A DNA stretch of 5,414 nt from positions 1 to 5,414 of the forward strand of contig JASHXM010000033.1 in the NCBI GenBank assembly GCA_030043545.1, read 5' to 3'. This stretch comes from Thermoplasmata archaeon (lineage in GTDB: Archaea; Thermoplasmatota; Thermoplasmata; Lutacidiplasmatales; UBA184). The notes below the pieces were generated by a model, which had not been told where the DNA came from, did not search any database, and saw only the letters and a program-made list of their open reading frames with translations. Positions 1 through 5,402 of the stretch are shown piece by piece. Within the stretch, counting starts at the first letter, position 1. Each line of letters begins with the position of its first letter. Position numbers and translations under genes: made by a program.

Positions 1-185
1 AGGCGGCCCGGGACCCCGCCCTTCGGGAGGAGTTCCGGCTCCAAGCGGCCCGGTCCGCCGCCCACCCGAAGATCGACCACTCGCCGCTCGAGCTGCACGA
101 GCGGGCGCTGCGGCAGGCCGGTTTCCGCGACGTCTGGGTGGTCTGGTCGGACCTGGGCAACCGGGTCCTCTACGCCCGTCGCTAA
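1..185 (+). CDS. C-terminal end of a probable class I SAM-dependent methyltransferase (partial)
   Basis: The reading frame enters from the left edge (first complete codon at position 3) and ends at TAA 183-185, giving about 60 residues. The tail reads LELHERALRQAGF, then RDVWVVWSDLGNRVLYARR. This resembles the C-terminus of many class I SAM-dependent methyltransferases: a helix ending in an 'L..AGF' turn, then two beta strands with a V.VVW....NRVL.A pattern (the reversed beta hairpin of the Rossmann-like fold). The SAM-binding glycine motif would lie outside the window, so substrate and exact subfamily cannot be stated. No T-tract follows the stop, so read-through into the nuclease-like gene 146 bases downstream on the same strand is possible. 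The call rests only on the C-terminal pattern and could be wrong in detail. Confidence 0.6.
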   Translation, partial: AARDPALREEFRLQAARSAAHPKIDHSPLELHERALRQAGFRDVWVVWSDLGNRVLYARR

Positions 186-331
186 CCGGCAGGACCAAGG
201 CGGATGCCGAGGGCCCCGAGCTCCCGCGGGCCCGACCTCAGCCCGCCCGAGGGGCGGTGCCGGTGCGAGCGCCGAGGCGCTCGGCGGCCGGACGCCGGAG
301 CGGGCCGTCGCCCCCGGTCCGAGCCGTTCCG
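186..331 (+). other. GC-rich intergenic spacer with three consecutive perfect stem-loops
   Basis: This spacer between the methyltransferase stop and the nuclease-like gene contains three short perfect inverted repeats in a row: GGGCCC 211-216 with GGGCCC 228-233 (11-base loop), CCGCCC 243-248 with GGGCGG 252-257 (3-base loop), and CGAGCGC 266-272 with GCGCTCG 277-283 (4-base loop). No T-tract follows, so they do not look like intrinsic terminators, and no TATA-like AT patch is visible. A GTG at 257 could extend the downstream frame upstream by 25 residues. That extension is Arg/Pro/Ala-rich and looks untranslated. Short hairpins are expected fairly often at this GC content, so a function is uncertain. 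Confidence 0.3.
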
Positions 332-1006
332 ATGACGACCCTGCGCACCGTCGCGGTTCACGAGGTGGTCGACCGGACGTTCCCCCGACCCCCCCGGGAC
401 GGGGAGGAGCTTGCCAAAGCGGTCGGCCGCGCGATCGACGGCGCCCTGTCGGAGATCGGCCATCGAGCTCGGATCGGTCGCCGGCCGACGGTCGGGGCGA
501 TGCGGGCGATCGCCGCGACCCACCTCGACGACGAGATCGAGGCCGCCGGGGTCGACGTCCCCGCGGCGGAGCGAGCGGAGATCGCGCTCCAGTCCGAGCG
601 CCTCCTGGACGCGTTCCGCGGCAGCCCGATCTTCGGCCTCCCGCGACCGAAGACGAGGGTGATCCTGATCGGCGACGACGTCGCCGTGTACGCCCAGCCC
701 GACTACTGGGACGGGGCCCGCCGGTTCTACGAGATGAAGAGCTACAACGCGATCCCCCCGCCGCCGGACGTCGCGTTGCAGGTGCGCCTGTTCCAGCTCG
801 CCTTCCCGGGCCTCGAGTCGATCGTGATCGCCTTCGACCGCCGGGCGGATCCCGTCGTCGCCCGGACCGCGACCGTGCCGCCCCCGACCTCCGCCGAGAC
901 CGTCGACGCCCTCCGCCGGGCGCGCACGGTCGCGCTCGAGGTGGGGGTGCCGAAGGTCCGGGAGTACCTCGAGGGGCCGTTCGTCGCCTACCCCGACCCC
1001 GCGTGA
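332..1006 (+). CDS. PD-(D/E)XK superfamily nuclease-like protein
   Basis: This 224-residue protein carries the core signature of the PD-(D/E)XK (RecB/Cas4-like) nuclease fold. The segment VYAQPDYWDG contains the PD motif (D124). It is followed by a beta strand with E134-M-K136 (YEMKSY), then a helix with Q150 and Q155 (ALQVRLFQLAFPG), matching the Q-containing motif that follows ExK in RecB-type nucleases. H64 in THLDDEIE may be the upstream His often found in this branch. Known members use D, E and K to bind Mg2+ and cut DNA. There are no cysteines, so the Fe-S cluster of Cas4/AddB proteins is absent. The ATG at 332 is preferred over a GTG at 257, whose 25 extra residues are low-complexity. 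There is no Shine-Dalgarno and no clear promoter, so it may be co-transcribed with the methyltransferase gene upstream. DNA substrate and pathway are unknown. No cas, helicase or repair partner lies in the window. Confidence 0.65.
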   Translation: MTTLRTVAVHEVVDRTFPRPPRDGEELAKAVGRAIDGALSEIGHRARIGRRPTVGAMRAIAATHLDDEIEAAGVDVPAAERAEIALQSERLLDAFRGSPIFGLPRPKTRVILIGDDVAVYAQPDYWDGARRFYEMKSYNAIPPPPDVALQVRLFQLAFPGLESIVIAFDRRADPVVARTATVPPPTSAETVDALRRARTVALEVGVPKVREYLEGPFVAYPDPA

Positions 1007-1007
1007 A

Positions 1008-1042
1008 CCGGCCGGTTCCACGACGGCGAAAAAACCGGCCGG
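1008..1042. repeat. 10-bp inverted repeat just after the nuclease-like gene
   Basis: CCGGCCGGTT at 1008-1017 is the exact reverse complement of AACCGGCCGG at 1033-1042, with a 15-base loop that holds most of the A6/T6 tract (1029-1034). The left arm belongs to the 12-base palindrome AACCGGCCGGTT (1006-1017), which overlaps the last base of the TGA stop. On the + strand it could form a hairpin at the 3' end of the nuclease-like mRNA, though no T-run follows it. On the - strand its right arm lies just before T6, so it may be part of a shared convergent termination region. Confidence 0.4.
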
Positions 1043-1068
1043 GCCGTCCGGTGGGTGACGGGCGGCCC
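1029..1068 (-). terminator. Hairpin followed by T6, putative intrinsic terminator on the minus strand
   Basis: Read on the - strand, GGGCCGCCCG (1068-1059) pairs with CGGACGGCCC (1050-1041) through nine of ten base pairs (one C/A mismatch) around an 8-base loop. After GGCCGG comes a run of six T (1034-1029). A GC stem followed by a U-tract is the classical intrinsic terminator layout, and U-tracts alone also terminate archaeal RNA polymerase. It would end a transcript starting from the TATA box at 1189-1196. It could also catch - strand read-through from the M3 peptidase gene before it runs antisense into the nuclease-like gene. Confidence 0.45.
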
Positions 1069-1091
1069 GACCGCGGGGAGGTGGGAGGATC

Positions 1092-1160
1092 CTACGCGGA
1101 GCAGCTCCCCGGGTTCGGCGGAACGGCCGGCGCCGTCTCCGACGCGGGTCCCGGGTGCAT
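1092..1160 (-). CDS. Possible 22-residue microprotein ORF (weak)
   Basis: An ATG at 1160 opens a 22-codon frame ending at TAG 1094-1092. The peptide starts MHPGPASETAP and ends NPGSCSA. It resembles no family I know, and its Pro/Ala/Ser content is what random GC-rich DNA would give. The only support is position. The ATG lies about 32 bases downstream of the centre of the TTTATAAT box, so an archaeal transcript start 25-27 bases below that box would give a leader of only 6-8 bases, as in the short-leader mRNAs common in archaea. A hairpin with T6 follows about 25 bases after the stop. The same signals could instead frame a noncoding RNA of about 135 bases, and I consider that at least equally likely. 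Confidence 0.2.
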   Translation of the reverse strand: MHPGPASETAPAVPPNPGSCSA

Positions 1161-1188
1161 CGCCCTCGAGAGAGGGAGGACCGGTACG

Positions 1189-1196
1189 ATTATAAA
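1189..1196 (-). promoter_or_regulatory. Archaeal TATA-box-like element TTTATAAT
   Basis: TTTATAAT on the - strand sits in an AT-rich island (about 1186-1237) of an otherwise very GC-rich window. It matches the archaeal TATA consensus better in this orientation than as ATTATAAA on the + strand. The predicted transcript would start near 1166-1168 and run left through the short ATG frame to the hairpin/T6 at 1029-1068. No obvious purine-rich BRE precedes it. If it acted on the + strand instead, it would give an antisense RNA against the M3 peptidase 3' end. Confidence 0.4.
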
Positions 1197-1205
1197 CCCT
1201 TGGTT

Positions 1206-1229
1206 CGGACGAAACCGAGGAAACGTCCG
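1206..1229 (-). terminator. Stem-loop after the M3 peptidase stop codon, possible terminator
   Basis: Starting 4 bases after the TAA of the M3 peptidase gene on the - strand, CGGACG (1229-1224) pairs with CGTCCG (1211-1206) around a 12-base loop that contains two TTT tracts. AT-richer sequence with a further TTT follows (1189-1196). This is a plausible but weak 3' end signal. It has no long T-run and partly abuts the TATA-like element. Confidence 0.25.
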
Positions 1230-1233
1230 GGAA

Positions 1234-3231
1234 TTATCTGTCGCCGTTTCCCACGCTGGGAAGTGGCTCAGCGACCTGACCCGCGAGCACCCACCGCTCG
1301 TACGCCCCGAAATCGAACTCGCGACCCAGGAACCGGCGGACCAGGTCGGCGGCGGGCCGGCCGCTCCCGGGCGCGAGGATCTCGGCCGCGTACCGGCGGG
1401 CGGTGAGGGGGTCGGTGAGCGACCCGCTCGCGTGGAACGGGGTCAGGAGGTCCCGGGCGATCACCGCCGACCAGAGATAGGTGTAGTAACAGGCGGAGTA
1501 GCCGGCGAGGTGGCCCCACGCGGCCTGGGGGTGGTACGCCGGGTCGAGCGGGATCGAACTCCGGCGGTCCCAGCCGGATCGGAAGACGGCCGTCGTGTCG
1601 ATCCCGGCCGGGTCGCGGCGGTACAGCTCGAGCGAGATCGCGGCGAGCGCGACCTGACGCAGCTGGCGCTCGGCGCGTCCGACCGCCTCCGCGGCCCGGA
1701 TCCGGTCCAAGATCTCCGCGGGGATCGTCGCGCCGGTCTCGGGGTCCCGGGCGAACCGGGCGAGCGTCGGCGGGTCGCGCGCCCACTCCTCGAACAGCTG
1801 CGACGGGGCCTCGATGAAGTCGAGCTCGATGAACCCCATCGTCGTGTACAGCCACCGCCCGTGGCCGGAGAGGAGGGCGTGCAGGAGGTGGCCGAACTCG
1901 TGGAAGAACGTGATCACGTCGCGGTACTCCATCCGCGCCCGCTCGGGCGGCGTGCCGGCGTCGAGGAAGTTGCACACCAGCGCCGCCTGCGGCAGTCCCC
2001 CGCCGACGACGCCGGTCCGCACGTCGAACTCGGCGGCGTGGCTGTACTTGTTGGCGCGCGGGACCAGGTCGAGGTAGCACCGGCCGATCGGTCGGCCGTC
2101 CTGGGCGACGTCGTACACCTCCACGCTCGGGTGCCAGGTCCCGTCGGACGGGGCGCGCGCGAACTCGAGGCCGAACAGCTCACGGCAGAGGGCGAACAGG
2201 CCGTCCCGCACCGCGGGGTAGGCGAGGTACGAGCGCAGCACCCGCGGGTCGACCCCGTACTCCTCGCGGCGGATCCGGGTGTCGTAGTAGCCGTCGCCCC
2301 AGAAGCTCGCGTCCCACGGGTCGAGCCGAGTGGCGGCCGGGTCGTCCCGCCGTTTCCGCGCCAGGTAGCGGGCGGTATCGTGCCGGGCCGACTCCAGGAG
2401 CAGCGTGTCGAGACGGCCCAGGAACTCCGCCACTCGCTGCGGCCGCTCGAGCATCTTGTCCTCCGTGGCGTACTCCGCGAAATCGGCGTAGCGGAGGAGC
2501 CGGGCGAGCTCGTGCCGGGCGACGAGCAGGCGGTCGAGGACCGCGAGGTTCTCCGGGTGCGCGACGTTCAGCACCTCGGCGAGGAGGCGCCGGCGCACCT
2601 CGGCGACGTCGGCGTTCGCCATCACCGGGACGACGTCGGGGTACTGGGTCGTGATCCGCACCTTCCCGTTCGGGCCGGGCGGGTGCGCGGTCACGTAGTC
2701 GGCCGGGAGGCCGGCGAGCTCGGCGGGACCGACGACCTCGATCGCCCGGGTCCCGGTCGCGATGTTCCCGGCGAACTCGTTCGCCGTCTGGTCGATCCGG
2801 TTCGACAGCGCCACGAGCCGCTCGCGGCGCTCCGGGGGCTGCTCGACGCCGGCCCGCCGCATCTCCCGCAGCATCTTCTCGACGGCGTGTCGGGTCTCGG
2901 GGTCGGTCTCCGGCACCGAGACCGACTTGAGGGACCGGTAGAGCCGCTCGTTCAGCCGGAGCTCGTTGAAGAACCGGTCCGCCGCCTCCGACGCCTCGCG
3001 GGCGGCCGTCCGCACCGCCGCGTCCGGGTGCACCTGGAACAGGAACGACCCGTGGCTCGAGACGTCACGTACGTCGATCAGGAGCCGGTCGAGCGGACCG
3101 AGCAATCCGTCGATCGTCGGGGGGACTCCCCCGTCGAGCAGCTCGGCGAGGCGCCGCCGCGCCTCGGCGACGATCGCGTTCGACTCGGACCGGAGCGCGT
3201 CCGGGCCCAGCGAGAACGGGAGCCGCCCCAA
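1234..3231 (-). CDS. M3A family zinc metallopeptidase (thimet oligopeptidase-like)
   Basis: This 665-residue protein has the normal length and layout of family M3: an N-terminal helical region (about 1-200) and a C-terminal catalytic region (about 205-650). The zinc site is H444-E445-F-G-H448 with E474 in DFIEAPSQ as third ligand; E445 is the catalytic base. EAPSQ and the C-terminal HLAGYSACYYTYLW (H574, Y578, Y582, Y585) match thimet oligopeptidase and Dcp, whose equivalent His/Tyr residues bind substrate and stabilise the transition state. Such enzymes cut short peptides inside the cell, and no signal peptide is seen. The start is TTG at 3231, with no in-frame ATG or GTG before the homology begins; LPFSLGPDAL right after it matches the usual family N-terminus. 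The gene follows the DUF885 peptidase gene by 86 bases on the same strand, so co-transcription is likely. A weak CTTTAGG patch near 3300 could be its own promoter. The HLAGY loop has one Gly fewer than thimet oligopeptidase (HLAGGY). Confidence 0.93.
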   Translation of the reverse strand: MGRLPFSLGPDALRSESNAIVAEARRRLAELLDGGVPPTIDGLLGPLDRLLIDVRDVSSHGSFLFQVHPDAAVRTAAREASEAADRFFNELRLNERLYRSLKSVSVPETDPETRHAVEKMLREMRRAGVEQPPERRERLVALSNRIDQTANEFAGNIATGTRAIEVVGPAELAGLPADYVTAHPPGPNGKVRITTQYPDVVPVMANADVAEVRRRLLAEVLNVAHPENLAVLDRLLVARHELARLLRYADFAEYATEDKMLERPQRVAEFLGRLDTLLLESARHDTARYLARKRRDDPAATRLDPWDASFWGDGYYDTRIRREEYGVDPRVLRSYLAYPAVRDGLFALCRELFGLEFARAPSDGTWHPSVEVYDVAQDGRPIGRCYLDLVPRANKYSHAAEFDVRTGVVGGGLPQAALVCNFLDAGTPPERARMEYRDVITFFHEFGHLLHALLSGHGRWLYTTMGFIELDFIEAPSQLFEEWARDPPTLARFARDPETGATIPAEILDRIRAAEAVGRAERQLRQVALAAISLELYRRDPAGIDTTAVFRSGWDRRSSIPLDPAYHPQAAWGHLAGYSACYYTYLWSAVIARDLLTPFHASGSLTDPLTARRYAAEILAPGSGRPAADLVRRFLGREFDFGAYERWVLAGQVAEPLPSVGNGDR

Positions 3232-3317
3232 GGAGGCGGTGCGGGCTGACGTCGTTCCGGCCGTCGACCCCGCCCCCGCCGTGGGGAGACGGGACGGCCT
3301 AAAGCCTCGGCGGCGGG

Positions 3318-4961
3318 CTACGCGGGAGCGGCGGTCGACGCCGTCGCGTCCGCTCCGAGCAGGCCGTCGAGCAGGCCGACCGGCGGGCAGCCGGACCTCA
3401 GCAGCGCGTCGTGGAAGTCGCGGAGCCGTCCGCCGAACCGATCGGAGAGGTGTCGGTGTCGGGCGTCGACGATGGCGAGCTTGCCGAGAGTATAGCAGTA
3501 GTATTCTGGATCGAACGTCCCCCGCAGCGCCTCCCGCTGGGCCGGCAGCCGTTCCAGGAACGCCTCCCGCTCGAACAGGTCGGTCGCCATCTCGACCGTC
3601 CACCCGGCGGTGTGCATCCCGATCGCAGCGAGGAGCCGACAGTCCCGGAGGAGGGCGTCGAGCAGCTGGACGACCTCCGCGTCGACCCCGGACGGGCCGA
3701 TCCCGGCCTCGATCGCGAGCTGCTCGCAGTAGTGCGCCCACCCTTCGACGAACGCCGGGGAGCGGTAGACCTTCCGGGCGAGCGAACCGGCGGTGGCGCG
3801 GAAGTGGAGCGCCTGCAGGTAGTGGCCCGGATAGACCTCGTGCACCGCGGTATTGCGGAGCATCGGGCGGTTCATCATCCGGAGCCACTCCTCCCGCTGC
3901 TCCTCGCCCCACGCCGGGTCGACCAGGGTGACGTAGTACACCCCTTGCGTCGAGCCGGCCTCGAACGGACCCGGGGAGTCCATCGACGCCGTCGACATCG
4001 TTCGGGCCCAGACCGGCGTCTCCGCGACCCGGCAGTCGACCGGGCCCGGGATCGAGGCGAGCTCCTTCGACTCCACGAGCCGACGGCACTCCTCGACGTA
4101 CCCCCGCGCCGTGTCGAGCAGGCCCTCGGCGGTCGGGCGGTCGCGGTGGAGCCGGACGATCAACGCCGACACCGGCACGTGCTCGTCGTGGGCGATCGCG
4201 TCGAGCCGCGCCCGGTTCCGGGCGAGGTCGCGGCGCCCGGCCCGTTCCAGGTCGGCGAACGGAGCCTCGACCCCCTCCCGGACGAACAGGAGCCGCTGGA
4301 AGCCGGCCGCGCCGAGCGCGAAGTCGGCATCGGCCCGGGGGAGCTCTTCCGTCCGAAGCCAGTCGGAGAACCCGGCGACCGCGGCGACCGCCGCGGCGCG
4401 CGCCTCGGTGGCCTCCGCGGCGAGGCCGGCCCCGGCGCAGAACGCCTCTGCCTCCGCGAAGTGGCCGCCCAGGCCGCCGGCGATCGCCAGGGCGGTCTCC
4501 ACGAACGGCTTGGGGAGCGGCCCTCGGAGCCGTCGACGTCCCTGGTCGGTGAGCGCCGACACGCCGCGCAGCACGGCGACCACCGACCGGGCCCGGTCCG
4601 CCGCGGGGAGGTACTCCCGCACGAGGTACGGCGTCGCCGAGACGATCCCGAGGTACGTCATCGGATTCCGCTCGAGCCGGCGGGCATCGCGGAGGTCGAA
4701 CAGCGATCCTTCGAGCAGGAGACGGAGGAGGAACCGGTCGACCCGCCGGTCGGCGGGGAGGACGACCGAGTCGATCGCGTCGAGCCGGTGCAGCAGGCTG
4801 TCGGCCCGCGAGGCCCATCGCTCGGTCGACTCGACCGAGTAGTCCGGCAGCCGTCCGTCGTACTCGTGGCGGCCCAGGTCGACCCCGTACGTCGGCTGGA
4901 AGTCGAAGAGGCTGTCGGCGATCTCCCGCTCGAGCGCGTCGAAATCCGAGGGAGTCGCCAT
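3318..4961 (-). CDS. DUF885 family putative zinc metallopeptidase
   Basis: This 547-residue protein spans the usual length of the DUF885 family. The metal site is H374-E375-V-Y-P-G-H380, the family's HE-x4-H pattern followed by YLQ, with E406 in EGWAHYCEQ as the probable third ligand. Other family landmarks are the RDCRLLAAIGMHTAGWT helix after it and EYYCYTLGKLAI near residues 485-497. The N-terminal half (about 1-270) is helical and starts with DFQPTYGVDLGRHEYDG, also typical. The family is predicted to hydrolyse peptides, but substrates are poorly known. No signal peptide or lipobox is present, unlike many bacterial members, so a cytosolic role is inferred. ATG 4961 is chosen over TTG 4991 and GTG 4967 because a TATA-like patch lies about 30 bases upstream, fitting a leaderless mRNA. 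The last ~12 residues (ATASTAAPA) are a low-complexity tail. The gene lies between the zinc-ribbon protein and the M3 peptidase, all on one strand. Confidence 0.9.
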   Translation of the reverse strand: MATPSDFDALEREIADSLFDFQPTYGVDLGRHEYDGRLPDYSVESTERWASRADSLLHRLDAIDSVVLPADRRVDRFLLRLLLEGSLFDLRDARRLERNPMTYLGIVSATPYLVREYLPAADRARSVVAVLRGVSALTDQGRRRLRGPLPKPFVETALAIAGGLGGHFAEAEAFCAGAGLAAEATEARAAAVAAVAGFSDWLRTEELPRADADFALGAAGFQRLLFVREGVEAPFADLERAGRRDLARNRARLDAIAHDEHVPVSALIVRLHRDRPTAEGLLDTARGYVEECRRLVESKELASIPGPVDCRVAETPVWARTMSTASMDSPGPFEAGSTQGVYYVTLVDPAWGEEQREEWLRMMNRPMLRNTAVHEVYPGHYLQALHFRATAGSLARKVYRSPAFVEGWAHYCEQLAIEAGIGPSGVDAEVVQLLDALLRDCRLLAAIGMHTAGWTVEMATDLFEREAFLERLPAQREALRGTFDPEYYCYTLGKLAIVDARHRHLSDRFGGRLRDFHDALLRSGCPPVGLLDGLLGADATASTAAPA

Positions 4962-4987
4962 CCGCACGGCTCCCGAATCGGCCCGGC

Positions 4988-4994
4988 TCAAAAG
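4988..4994 (-). promoter_or_regulatory. Possible TATA-like element upstream of the DUF885 peptidase
   Basis: The - strand patch ATACCTTTTGAG contains CTTTTGA, centred about 30 bases before ATG 4961. It is the only AT-rich stretch in the 61-base gap after the zinc-ribbon gene. In archaea the TATA box sits about 26 bases before the transcript start, so this would give an almost leaderless mRNA. The match to TTTATA is poor. The peptidase gene could instead be read from further upstream together with the zinc-ribbon gene. Confidence 0.25.
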
Positions 4995-5022
4995 GTATGG
5001 CGCCGAGTCGCACCGCGCGTCG

Positions 5023-5376
5023 TCACTCGACCCAGGTCATTCGGCACTTGGGGCAGGTGCCGTTCTGGAGCGGCGTGCGACAGACGAAACAGGTCCCGTA
5101 GGCGGCCGTCCCTCGCCGACCGACGGGGGCGCCGCTCGGGGCGGAGTCCGGCCACGGAGGCGGCGGGGCGGTCGACGCCGTCGAGGTCGGCGAAGGAGCT
5201 CGGGCCGGCTCCGAGGTCGCCACCGCCGGCTCCGGCGGGGAGGTCGGGGCCGCCGGCGCCGGTGGGGTGGCGGAGGGGGGAAGCGGCGGCGGAGTCGTCG
5301 CCGGGGTCGACGGCGCGGGAGGAGCCGCCGGAGGGGGCGACGCGGCGGGGTCGCTCTTCTTGCGGCGGAACAACAT
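5023..5376 (-). CDS. Proline/alanine-rich protein with C-terminal zinc ribbon
   Basis: This 117-residue protein has three parts. A short basic head (MLFRRKKSDP) is followed by about 75 residues almost entirely of Pro, Ala, Ser and Thr with no predicted fold. A compact C-terminal zinc ribbon spans about 93-117, with C96-x2-C99-x8-C108-x2-C111, ending TWVE. The two CxxC knuckles should bind one Zn2+. This frame is chosen over an overlapping one (starting at ATG 5404) because only it contains the paired CxxC motifs. No hydrophobic segment is seen, so it is probably cytosolic. Zinc-ribbon proteins with long disordered linkers are frequent small proteins in archaea and usually serve in protein or nucleic-acid contacts, but no specific function can be assigned. 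It precedes the DUF885 peptidase gene by 61 bases on the same strand. There is no Shine-Dalgarno. Confidence 0.75.
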   Translation of the reverse strand: MLFRRKKSDPAASPPPAAPPAPSTPATTPPPLPPSATPPAPAAPTSPPEPAVATSEPARAPSPTSTASTAPPPPWPDSAPSGAPVGRRGTAAYGTCFVCRTPLQNGTCPKCRMTWVE

Positions 5377-5387
5377 CGCGCAGGTTC

Positions 5388-5402
5388 GAGCGGCGTCCGC
5401 TC
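5388..5402 (-). repeat. Perfect 6-bp stem-loop upstream of the zinc-ribbon gene
   Basis: GAGCGG (5402-5397) and CCGCTC (5393-5388) form a perfect stem with a 3-base loop, ending 11 bases before ATG 5376. It begins within TAATGA, which may end an upstream gene. No T-run follows, so it is more likely a 5' leader or intercistronic hairpin than a terminator. Chance occurrence is possible at this GC content. Confidence 0.25.

Noticed and set aside
182..1021. A 279-residue frame on the - strand over the nuclease-like gene
   Set aside because: It is antisense to the PD-(D/E)XK frame, is Arg/Gly/Asp-rich and has no recognisable motif.
1066..1140. Possible tRNA: GGTTCG at 1112-1117 resembles a T-loop
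   Set aside because: The bases on either side do not form a 5-bp T-stem, and no acceptor, D or anticodon arm could be fitted on either strand.
1003..3249. A 748-residue open frame on the + strand across the M3 peptidase
   Set aside because: It is antisense to a gene with clear M3 zinc motifs, is very rich in Arg, Gly, Val and Glu, and shows no domain I recognise. At this GC content stop codons are rare in antisense frames.
3331..3346. A 16-base sequence, GCGGTCGACGCCGTCG, repeated exactly at 5168-5183
   Set aside because: Both copies encode the same TASTA low-complexity residues in the same reading frame (DUF885 tail and zinc-ribbon linker). Shared codon bias explains it better than a mobile or regulatory repeat.
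3489..3510. AT-rich patch containing TATAGCAGTAGTATT, a possible internal promoter
   Set aside because: It encodes the conserved EYYCYT segment of the DUF885 protein, where Tyr and Cys codons force the AT content, and no gene start lies at a suitable distance.
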